Below, in pieces: positions 22,176 through 32,231 of a stretch of 64,000 bases of DNA. Source of the stretch: Parastagonospora avenae f. sp. tritici 18332-5 (Eukaryota > Ascomycota > Dothideomycetes > Pleosporales > Phaeosphaeriaceae); NCBI GenBank assembly GCA_022559985.1, contig JAFJTR010000017.1, positions 62,001-126,000 on the forward strand, written 5' to 3'. Numbering within the stretch: position 1 is the stretch's first letter; each line of letters begins with the position of its first letter. Under the pieces are notes generated by a model that was given only the letters and a program-made list of their open reading frames with translations, ran no database searches and had not been told where the DNA came from. The translations under genes were made by a program, and so were the position numbers.

Positions 22176-23611
22176 TTATGTGCGAGGCAGTTGAGTAACA
22201 AGCTCGACGTCTGAGCTCGATCGCTCGGTGCGAAAGATATTGACATCGGTAGACTTCTTGATCGCGCCCAAAGGCAGCGAGTTCTGGCGTTGCCCGCTGC
22301 CGTCATGATGGCGCAAGTATGAGCCTTTGCCGCTGCCGTATTTCTCCCTGCTCGCATATGTGCTCGATTCGCGGAATGATCGGAAGAGCTTGTGGAAGAG
22401 AGCGTGCATGGCTGGCATGCAGGCTACGATAATGAAGAGGTTCGCCTCGGTGGCGCACCAGTATAGACCAGACGTGTTGTCATCTGTAAAAAGGAGTCAG
22501 TGTCATGTTCGTCTGTCATAGCAACAGATTGGTACTTACATGTTGGGTTCGTAGAATCTCCGAACTGGACAAAAGACCAGAGACGGAGACAGCTGACAAT
22601 GGTAATGACGAATCCGACAGAAAACATGGACATGATCTGAAGCTTCTTCTTTGACGACATGTTAAGCTTCGCCAACATGGGCAGTGGCATGCTCAAGATA
22701 GCCAGATCCAGGAAGATTTCGACAGCTCCTCGGACGAAGCCGAACAGTTTGACATCAACACCACAGAAGCCTGGCATCTCGCCTCTCCATCCATCCCAGA
22801 AGAACTTGATGGGTGTGCACTGGAAGATCATGGAGACCACGTTACAAATGCCGAATGCAGTGACGACACCAACGAAGCCCCAGACTATCATGCGCAATTT
22901 GCGGTCTACCATGATACGCAGGTAGAAGGCAAGTATGGACAGCTGGCAGAGGCATTCAGACCACATGTACATGAAGTATGCAACATAGAGCCCTTTCAGA
23001 CTCTCAGTGATATTGTCGGCTGGAATACCCCACATGTCGCGACCGAACCCAAGCTTTGCGGCTACGACGACTGGGGCATTCATTCCGATAGCCACAAACT
23101 AGAAGATACGTCAGACCAGAAGAACTGTATTGCAAGTGAGTTACGCACCCCTGAAAGTCCGATCAACAAGTCGTCCCATCCGAGCTGTGCTTGTGCAGAG
23201 ATCGCACGGTCAGAGAGACGGAGTATGACCATCAACAAAGCTAAGCTGCCAAAGGATGCTGTAACTCCCATCAAAGTGGCAGTCTGATCGCGTGTTGGGA
23301 CACCGCACGCAGCATAGGTCTCGTTTGTTGCTTGCAGCATTTGGACTACTGTACAATTTGCTGCATTACATGCCGCTGCAGTGTTCATGAAATTTGTGTC
23401 AGCACAAAGGCATCCGAAGTCACTCGGTGAGCATTGCGACATCGATACCGTTGCGAGAACGCATTTTGACTGAAGAAAATGTCAGTGAGGGTCGTTGAGA
23501 TGGTCTGTGAATACTTACGGCGCAGGTCGGCAGCTTTGCGAGGAATTCTTGCTGAGCAAAAATGCCCTGTGTCAGAGCACCAACGGATATGAGAATGCTA
23601 GATAGCTTCAT
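22176..23611 (-). CDS. CFEM-domain PTH11-like integral membrane receptor
   Basis: Exons 23611-23519, 23469-23149, 23098-22540 and 22483-22176 give 426 residues in frame. A signal peptide (about 1-19, ending IFAQQ) is followed by an eight-Cys CFEM domain, with LPTCASKC built across the first intron and then DFGCLCADTNF and NCTVV. Seven membrane helices of the fungal rhodopsin-like class follow, including LGWDDLLIGLSG, AYFMYMWSECLCQLSILAFY and FFWDGWRGEMPGFCG. The cytosolic tail (after ALFHKLFR) is Ser/Lys-rich. This layout is that of PTH11-class receptors used for surface or host sensing. The ligand is unknown. It is divergent from the P450 gene 1.25 kb away. Confidence 0.85.
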
Positions 23612-24859
23612 GTCGAATCTTGATATAGTGGAGCAGTGGTCAACTTCGACAGTCTCGGAAGCACTGGGACCTTCCAGCGTGTCCGCGGCATTGAAGAACT
23701 CTTAAGTCTAACATAACACGATGGGTCAAAATCGGATGCCAGGGGCCTGAAACCACCATGTTGCTCTTCACTGCTCCATCGGCACACGCACGCACATATC
23801 CACACCTGGACAAGGGTATCACTCATCGTCGAGCGTACCCGAGCCAAAGTGGGTTACGGCCCACCAACAAAGGAACAGAAAAGCAAAGCGCACAAGCGGA
23901 AAATACGTTTTGGGCTTGACATCGACTCGGAACCTGGTGGAAGTTGGACGATCTTCTCCAGCAATCTCACTGCGAGCGGGAAAGGCGTCACGAGGAGAAC
24001 CACACAATGGGGCCGCTGCCTGCCGTGTCCCAGCACTAGTCATGTTTTCAAAAGATCAGGAACGTTCGCTCATCGAACCAACACTTCGAGTATGCAGCTG
24101 CAAGCCTCACTGTCATTAAGAAGAAGCAATTGCTTCGATCAACGCCAAATTTTCGCTTGTAGCAGACACTGCAGAGACTCCAAGTCGCCTCATCCCAACG
24201 CTATGGTCAGCGGAAAGTTTTCCGATGAAGAACATTACTGAATCCTTCGATGCCCAGCACGAAGGTATCCACCAATGAAGTTACTAGCGAAGCAAAGGCT
24301 CGGTCCGAATCCTCGGGCGCCCCATGTGCGCCCAATGCGTTATATTCCGTGTTTGGTAATTTGTGGCTGATCGAGACAAGGGTGTTAGCAAAAGTCTGCA
24401 GATGCGTAAGAACGCTACCCTTACGTGGAGAACAACAAGAGACGCTGACTTGTATGGATAATGGACTTTTCTTGACCATGTCCAATAGTTGTGCTTACAC
24501 AGTAAGCACAGATGATTTTAACGTTACTGATGCCATTGTAGGAGCACCAGATGCGGGCCCCGGCCCCTAAACTTACTCGCTTCCGCGTATCCGCCTGTCG
24601 CCCACGCGCGATGCTGCGATGGTCCCTGGACCCACCACGTTCAACATCGCCTAACGAAGCTGTTATGCCGCTCCCTACCCCTCGGTGAAGCGGCAGGAGC
24701 CTTTCGTGCATGTGCTGATGAGCAAGCAAGCCCCGTAAAATTTTCGAGAGTGATAGACCGTGCCTTTATTCCTTTTCATGCAAGTAGCTCTTCCATCACC
24801 TCCACGGGTCCTTCACAATCCACACTTTCTAATTCGGTCCTTCCAGTTCCAAGGCAAAG
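23612..24859. promoter_or_regulatory. Shared upstream region of CFEM receptor and P450
   Basis: About 1.25 kb between two divergent start codons. Only short overlapping frames are found. No specific binding motif was recognised. Confidence 0.4.
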
Positions 24860-26491
24860 ATGCTGGACACACCCACTGTGCTAATACTCCTGCTCGGCGT
24901 GTCTGTTGCTTACCTGATTCAGCACTTGGCTCGCTCGAATAGGACAGGTCGCCCACTACCTCCAGGTCCCAAAGGATTACCTCTTCTCGGCAATGTCAAT
25001 GATCTGCCGAAACCGGATATGCTCGAATGCCACCACTGGCTTGAGCACAAGGACCTTTATGGAGAAATCAGTTCCATAACAGTTCTTGGTCAGACTTTCA
25101 TCATCATCAATGATGCTCAGCTTGCGTTGGAGCTCCTTAGGGATAGGCCGCAAGCTCATGCTGCTCGCCCACACATGGTCTTCAGCAGTGATATGTATGT
25201 TATCCTAGCAAAGTTTAAATTACCTTATGCTGACCTTTGTAGGATTGGGTGGAATAATACCCTTGCTATGAGCCAGTACACGGATGTTTTCAAGAAGCAT
25301 CGATCAAATATCGCAAAGGTGGCTGGTAGCACGACCTCCCTCAACGTATTCAACCGTGTCCAGGAAGAGGAGTCTGTCCATTTCCTTCTCAATGTCCTTG
25401 AGTCTCCTGAGAGGTTGTTTGATCACATCAAGAAGGAGGCTGGCGCCGTCATCTTGAAGATTACTTATGGCTACACTGCCGAGCCCAAGGGCAAGGACAT
25501 TCTCGTCGACATGGCTGGCCAGACCATGCACGAATTCTCTGAGTCTACCATTCCTGGAAAATGGCCTGTAGACGTCATGCCGTTCTTGCGATACCTTCCT
25601 GAGTGGATGCCTGGTACGGCTTTCAAGAAGACTGCTCGTGACATGGCTGCCCAATTGCAGGAGACTACCGAACGACCATACGCTTTCGTCAAGCAGCAGA
25701 TGCGTGAGAAGAAACACAAGACATCCTTCCTGTCTCAAGCACTTGAGGAACTCGGCTCTGACCCAGACATGGAGCGCATCCACAAATGGTCTGCCTCTTC
25801 AATGTACCTTGGCGGCGCCGATACCACAGTATCAGCTCTCATGACCTTCTTCCTCGCAATGACACTCTTCCCCGATGTTCAGAAGAAAGCTCAAGAGGAG
25901 CTTGACAGTGTCCTCGGCAGCGATCTAGCCACCAGTGGCGATCGTGACAAGCTACCATATCTCTGGGCGGTCGTTTTGGAGACACACCGATGGCATCCGG
26001 TCGCGCCTATGGGACTTCCTCACGCCGCCACCAAGGAAGACATGATCCGCGGCTACAGAATCCCCAAGGGCGCATTACTGCTACCAAACAACTGGTGGTT
26101 CACCCACGACCCTGCCGTTTACCCCGACCCCATGGAGTTCCGCCCCGAACGATTCATCGAAACGCCTACACACAAGGCCGAGCCCGACCCACGCACCTGG
26201 ACTTTCGGATACGGACGTCGTGTGTGCCCTGGACGCTACGTTGCCGACAACGCGCTGTTCTTGACCATTGCACAGTCATTGGCCGTCTTCAAAATCGAGC
26301 CAGTGGTTGAGAACGGTAAGCCGGTGGTGCCCGAGGTTAAGTTTGAGCCTGGAGTCGTCAGCCATCCTGTTCCGTACAAGACGAGCATTACGCCGAGGAG
26401 CGAGGAGCACAAGCAGCGTATTGTGGAGGCGGAGAAGGAATACCCTTGGGAAGAGAGCGATGCGAAAGCTTTGAAGACATTGAAATGGTAG
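24860..26491 (+). CDS. Cytochrome P450 monooxygenase
   Basis: The frame is open throughout, but 25195-25242 is a 48-nt GTATGT...TTGTAG intron with no stop. Removing it joins FSSDM to IGWNNTLAMSQY, the usual spacing for this group. The spliced protein has about 527 residues. Features: an N-terminal membrane anchor (3-20), a Pro-rich hinge LPPGPKGLPLLGN, an I-helix GGADTT (about 301), the ETHR E-x-x-R motif (about 358), and a heme loop FGYGRRVCPGR with the ligand Cys at about 440. It resembles CYP families near O-methylsterigmatocystin oxidoreductase, common in secondary metabolism and detoxification. No biosynthetic cluster partner is visible nearby. The substrate is unknown. Confidence 0.88.
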   Translation: MLDTPTVLILLLGVSVAYLIQHLARSNRTGRPLPPGPKGLPLLGNVNDLPKPDMLECHHWLEHKDLYGEISSITVLGQTFIIINDAQLALELLRDRPQAHAARPHMVFSSDMYVILAKFKLPYADLCRIGWNNTLAMSQYTDVFKKHRSNIAKVAGSTTSLNVFNRVQEEESVHFLLNVLESPERLFDHIKKEAGAVILKITYGYTAEPKGKDILVDMAGQTMHEFSESTIPGKWPVDVMPFLRYLPEWMPGTAFKKTARDMAAQLQETTERPYAFVKQQMREKKHKTSFLSQALEELGSDPDMERIHKWSASSMYLGGADTTVSALMTFFLAMTLFPDVQKKAQEELDSVLGSDLATSGDRDKLPYLWAVVLETHRWHPVAPMGLPHAATKEDMIRGYRIPKGALLLPNNWWFTHDPAVYPDPMEFRPERFIETPTHKAEPDPRTWTFGYGRRVCPGRYVADNALFLTIAQSLAVFKIEPVVENGKPVVPEVKFEPGVVSHPVPYKTSITPRSEEHKQRIVEAEKEYPWEESDAKALKTLKW

Positions 26492-26990
26492 ACTTGCGAA
26501 CTTATGCCGTTCATCCATAGATGAAACTATGGCGCCCTTCAATGAAGCGTTTTGTGTATGAGCGAGCACCCGCTTTATGGGTCGTGAAGATCTTCGTATT
26601 TCCATCAGATTTAGAAGCGGTATTATGGTATCTTGCCGTATGATAACACAGCGATCAATGATTGACTCACCATCAATCGTTTCCTTGAGACTCAATATGC
26701 GATTTCGCGATGTGATGGTCTGGCTTCACTGCTGCTAATATCTCTTGCGTAGAAAAACTTGATCCCGCCTTTAGCAACATCATGAAAAAACAAGGAATGA
26801 TTGATTTCAGGTCCTGTCTGCCAGTCCATGAAGATGTTTGATCATGGAAGTGAGATGAAGAGCCATTAAAGTCGATGGGCGGAGGTTGCCGCGCTAACCC
26901 CCACTACAGCCTAGCTTCATATCTTGGCACAACCTCACTGCGACGAAGCTCTAGCGTCGGATCACGAAACCGCACATCCACGTCACAACC
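26492..26990. other. Intergenic, upstream of complex I subunit
   Basis: No gene seen in about 500 bp; it holds the P450 3' region and the promoter of the next gene. Confidence 0.45.
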
Positions 26991-27831
26991 ATGGCTTCAG
27001 GATACGGACTCGCTGGTGGTACGTATTCTCCCTCCTTTCCCAAGATACACAGGTGGTTGGGAAGTGGTGGAGGCGCGGAGACAGCAGCAATGGCACGACG
27101 AACACCGAACCCCGAGCGAATGCGACACGGCGACTTACGAACAGAGAGAGGATGATGGGACACGAGGAGAGCGCCGCAAATCGATCGAATACATTTGGAG
27201 GTTTATGGCGCAATCGAACGCCTGGTGGCATCCGCGACAACGAACTATAGGGCGAAAGCCGTGTACCACGAAAGAGCACCACCACGACGACACTCCCCAC
27301 ATCCTTCACGCCAATTTGCCATGCCTTCACCCGCCCCCATACCTCGCATCTACTAACCCGCCCACTCAGGCCCATCCCGCTGCTTCCCCTTCTGGCAAGA
27401 AGTCCTCGCCTGCTACGTCACAAACACGTCCGCCGAAGACAACAGCGGCGCCGGAAAATGCCAGCCCGTACTTGAAGACTACTACGAGTGCTTGCATCAT
27501 AAGAAAGAAGTACGTTCACCCTAATTTATCCCCCCATCCCCCCATCTTCCCACTCACTACCCCAACCACCCTCCTCTACTTTCCACACCTTCTCGGCCTT
27601 CCCTACGCCCATCTCGCCGTGTAAACTCTCAGAGTGAGATCTCGCTGACGCTCGATCCAGGCCGCACGTACCCTCGCCCTGCAAGCCGCATACCGCAAAG
27701 CCGAAGCCAACATCAAGCGCGACGACGCGCCGAGCGCGGGGGAGATAAGGCGTCTCGGGGTGTTGGATGCGCCGCTCGAGGAGAAGAATTTGAAGCCGAG
27801 CAAGTGGTTTCCGCATAAGGAGATTAACTAG
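26991..27831 (+). CDS. NDUFS5: NADH:ubiquinone oxidoreductase 15-kDa CHCH subunit
   Basis: Exons 26991-27018, 27370-27509 and 27661-27831 give 112 residues. The first intron (351 nt) is unusually long for this window. The protein starts MASGYGLAGGPSRCFPFWQE and contains two Cys-x9-Cys pairs (CFPFWQEVLAC and CQPVLEDYYEC), the twin CX9C fold oxidised by Mia40 in the mitochondrial intermembrane space. The C-terminus ends KPSKWFPHKEIN. This matches the Ndufs5-type accessory subunit of complex I. A 249-codon frame reading through the introns is not the gene product. Confidence 0.87.
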
Positions 27832-28428
27832 ATTGCATGTGTGTGTGTGGATGGGGGAGTAGGATGAGATAGGATGAAAGCAAAGGAATGTCAAGTGTGA
27901 ATAGTTATGTTGATCGCTGGGGTGATGCGTGATGTACATGTCGTTGTGTGATGTAACATGTTCAACAGTCTTCAACACGTAAAGTCAAACCATCTAAAGA
28001 TGTATACTTTTTATTTCATGCAGTTCATTTCAACTCGGATCCGATACCCATACACACCCTCCTCCCCACACCTCTTCCTCCACCCGCACAAAACCATACT
28101 GAGAAATTCGTTGATGTCGTCGTTCATGCCACTACCCACCAATATAACATGTCAACGCCATAGTAGAGTATTGAAAAGTAAAAAACACACATCCACCACC
28201 GTACTAATACACGAAAAAGAAAAACTCCATATTCCACCTTTGCAGTACCCAAAAAAGATGCACGAAGCAACATGAAATGCAAAACAAACACTCGTCATGA
28301 CTTCTCGGACTTCGCGATCAAGGCATTGCCGGCGTATCCTTCCTCAGAAAGTGTCTGAGCAGCATGTCGCGCAAGTCGTTCGGCGGAGGACCACTCACGC
28401 ACTCGTGTACGTTCCGCGATTTGGATTC
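27832..28428. other. Convergent intergenic region
   Basis: About 600 bp between the complex I subunit stop and the proposed forkhead stop. A short TG run occurs near 27840. No gene seen. Confidence 0.45.
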
Positions 28429-31049
28429 CTAAATATTCGCTGGGACGCTGGTACGAGACGGTGGGGGCGTGGCAGCGTTGGATATGCCGAGGCCGTGAGC
28501 TTGGGCGATGGAGCGGTGGAAGGATCCTATTTTCTGGAAGCCCCTGGAATTCATGTTAGTCGGCATGTTTCGAGCTAAAGTTTTGCATGTTTAAACACTT
28601 ACTTTGACAAGTCGTAGCTCTCCTCCTCGCCCTCGGCTTCTTCTTCGAAAGACGTTAGGCTTGCGCCGCGGACCATGCCTCCATTGCCTGTGGGACCGAA
28701 GCTGTTGACGTTCGAGTTGGAGCGCGAACGCTGGGGTCCGAGGTCACGGCGGCTGACGGGACGAGATACGGTGCGGCTAGGACTCTCAGGACCGGCATCC
28801 TCGTCATCCTCGGCCTTGTTATCGTCGCCAGCCTCGTCCTCCTCATCCTCATCCTCATGATCGGCATCATCATTGTTCAGCATGGGCGGCGAACTTGGCT
28901 GTGGAGGATCGTCGTTCTCATCCTTCTCATCTGGGCGCTGAAGCTTGATAGGGCTGAGCTCCGGGTAGCCCTTGGCAGGGGTGCTCGGAAGATCCACAAA
29001 TTTCCAGAAAGGCGCCGGACTTGAGAAGTGCATGTACTGACTGGGTACCTGGGCAGTGCTGGGAGGTGCAAGGCGCGGTGCATGGCGTGTTACAAGCGGT
29101 GTTACCAAAGCGTGGTTCATCCGACTGTTCTCGTTGTGACTGTTTGAGTTTGGGTCGGAATATAGAGCAGGTGGTGAGTTGGCTGCTTCGCCCTTTAGTC
29201 CGGATACGTTAGGCTTGACAGGATCGACCACGGGTGAAGACTCTAGTTGTCGGCGCTGATCGTCAGTCTTGATGTAGTTAGGTTCACGTGCCCCATCATG
29301 ACCATACGCATGGCGCTTTGCGGGTGTGACGAAGCTGTGGTTGTCTTGAAAGTTCGGCGAACGCTTCAGGCTTCCATAGGGACGTGGACCGCGATCGGGC
29401 GTGTACGACTCCATTGCCATTGGAACAGAAGATAGCGGTGGTGTGGCAGATCGTGGTGGAGATTTGACGCGGCTTTGCTGTCGGTAGTCATGATCAAGTG
29501 CACCAACAAGACGTTCTGTTGCTTGAGCAGTAGCATCGCGATGGCCGAGGGCTGGCGAGCTGGGTCCGGAACCGTCCAGGCGGCTGCCTATTGCGATCCC
29601 ACCTCCTTTCCTAGGGTTGAGCATTTGCTTCTTAATGAACTCATCGCGTTCGGAATCGGCAATCTTCCACTTCATGCCTTTGCCCGGCTCGTCCGTTCGC
29701 CGAGCGACCTTCTCGAATGACTTGTTGAGGGACAAGTTGTGTCGAATTGAGTTTTGCCAGCCAGCATTCGTATGGCGGAAGTAGGCGTATCTGATCTTGA
29801 TCCAGTCGTAGATGTTGGAAAGTGTAAGCATCTCCTCTTCGCTGCTGAGGATAGCCTGGCCAATCAGCTGTGCATAGCTGTGAGGCGGCTTGATGTCCTT
29901 GGAAGAATCATTGCCGTAGTCAATATCGTCGTGGGTTTCATAGAGTAGGCCGCGAGAAAAGACGGCAGGGGAGCCTTTGCTGCGAGGATCACGTTCAGCG
30001 CGGAACGTCAGTGGCGTACCAGGCGGAAGCCGTCCAGGAGTAGAAGTCATCTGATTGTAGAAGGCCTGTGAAGATTGCTGCTTGTTCCGCGGATGCGACG
30101 AAGGCGGAAACGGGTCGTAGTGCTCGCGCTTCGGAGTCGGCCCACTGGGATGTGCGTGCTGGTGCGCTTTGGGCGGTGGTTTACCGTCATTATCAGATTC
30201 CACAGCGTCCTCGTTGTTGACCTGGCGCCATAACATGGGGTGGAACTCGTCCTCCTGGTTGGCCAGCAGGAAGAGCATTTGCGTGCCCATGATCCCAATG
30301 CAGATACCCGAGTGAAGCGGCTCAATCTGCCCCTTGGTCAAGTGGCGGTCGTCCAGCTTGAGACCGTTCCGGCTGTTGACGGCGATGTACCATGTCTGGT
30401 CCTGCAGGTTGAAGCTGATTTCAGCGTGTACTCGAGAGATCTGTCGCTCGGGACCAAGGTCGATATGCACGCCCCATTGCGAAATAGCAGCTTCGCTCAT
30501 GGGCAGACCAGCTACATCGGGCTGGGAACTAGGCGGATGCGGGCGGACAGCTGCGTCTGCGCGTCCGATGAGGACTCTGGTGTCCTGGACGAAGAAGCAC
30601 CAGTCACGTGCGGCGATCTTAGCAAAGGCAGCGATGTTCTGGCCCTCGTTGCGGCGCGCCTGCAGTTCGTTGGCATAGTCGACGACGGCGTTGGGCGTGT
30701 AGTGTCGCGGCGTGCGAAGGGATGCAATGACGAGATTCTGGCGCTCTACAGGGTCGGTCGGGTTGTCTGCGTCGCCCCCGTTGGGCAGGGTCGTGTTGGA
30801 GTCGTTGCTCGCGACAGATTCGGCTATACGTGCGCGCGGGGGCTCGGCGGCCGCAGCGACCTCCTGAGCGCCGTTCAACTGCACTGTCTGTAAGTATTTT
30901 GGCCGGAAAGCATGGCGGTGCGTATCACTTACCCGTCTGCGCTTCCGCGAGGGCGTGGCTATTGAGTCGGGGGTGTCGGCATCGGACTGCTGTTGCGGAT
31001 CGGGCACATCTCTGCGGTGGCGCAGACTGCGTCTGCTAGAAGGTGGCAT
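28429..31049 (-). CDS. FHA-forkhead transcription factor
   Basis: Proposed exons 31049-30933, 30887-28603 and 28543-28429 give about 838 residues. The first intron (45 nt, GTAAGT...TTACAG) has no stop and is in frame. The second (59 nt, GTAAGT...TTCCAG) replaces an immediate TAA after SYDLSK with a 38-residue end containing GFQKIGSFHRSIAQ. An FHA domain (about 131-235, with GRADA and ERQISRVHAEI) is followed by the forkhead domain (about 373-465, KPPHSYAQLIGQAI and NSIRHNLSLNKSFEKV). The pairing is that of Fkh1/Fkh2, cell-cycle regulators of G2/M genes. The tail is acidic and disordered. Family identification is firm; the Fkh1 versus Fkh2 label is not resolved. Confidence 0.85.
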
Positions 31050-32231
31050 GAGCGCTGTGGTGTTTGTGTGCTGTTAAGGAGAGTCGAGGTCAGCGAGTGT
31101 GTTGTGATGGGTTGGGGGTGATTAAAGTGTTTGTGGTGCCGAACCATGAGCGACGTTAAGGTTTGGACCATGCGATCCTTCCACGGTTCGGTCGCGACGC
31201 CTCGAGGAATGGGGAGCAGCTTACTGTCCAGATCGGTCACAGGTGCCCTTTGAGCCCGGCGTTGTGCACTCAGGGATAGTTCCGGGCAGCGGCAGGGGAA
31301 TGTCGAGGTGTAGCAAGCGTCGCCGGCGAGAAGAGGGGACGGACACGACACCCGTTGAGCGGCGCGTTGGTGTAAACAGAGAACACTATCAAAGTGTGGG
31401 CTGCGTAGACGCGTGACGAAATCGATATGAGGGGTGAATGATAACGTGTAGTTCGTCTATCCGATATCGATAGCAGCAGCGGGTCAAATCATGAGAGCCG
31501 CAGACGTCGATGGGCGTGGAAAGTTGTGGGTGCACGGATCCAATCCAACCGCCCCGTCTTAGGCGCGTCGCAAGAGGCCCGAAGCGCGATAGCAAACTCC
31601 AGTCTCATTGCAGCGACGAGCCCGCTGGCATTTTCATTCTGTTACTCAGCATAGATTCACCTCCAGATCAATCTAGACAATGACACGCTCAAGTCGCGTT
31701 GGCTGCACCAAGCCGCAAACAAAGCACCATGACGCTATTGCATCGTTCATGCACGCAGCGATCGGCCACGTACATGAACGCGAACCAAATCTCGCTCTAC
31801 AGAACGAGTCGACTCTGTTCTCCGTACTTTGAGCCCATCTCCTGTCGCACACAATTTTGCATATTTTTGTCGGTCATTTGTGCCGCGAATTTTCCACCTC
31901 CTCACTTCCAGAGCTGTTTGTTGGTAAGCGCGCCATGTGACCCGCAAACACGCGCGTTTGTTGATTCGGCTACGTCATCTATTTCACACGTGACACATGT
32001 ACATTCTTTCGTGTAGATATACTGCAGGGCGCGAATTAGTGTATCCTTGGAGTATCGATGAATGCTAGGCAATTAGTTGTTCGTCCAATTAAGAGGAGAG
32101 GCAGTTTGTGTCATTAAAGATTGATCATTATCTTGATTTGTAGCGTGTATCAATTTCGCGGTCTAGGCAAGTTATCCAACATTGCCAATTTTCAGCGATA
32201 GTCCTCGGTTATCCATCAACAATGCTACCAT
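31050..32231. other. Upstream region of forkhead gene, no gene seen
   Basis: About 1.2 kb between the forkhead start and the stop of the beta-glucosidase gene, both on the minus strand. Only short frames occur. Confidence 0.45.

Noticed and set aside
26875..27624. 249-codon plus-strand frame
   Set aside because: It reads through two introns of the complex I subunit gene; the spliced product with twin CX9C motifs is the supported one.
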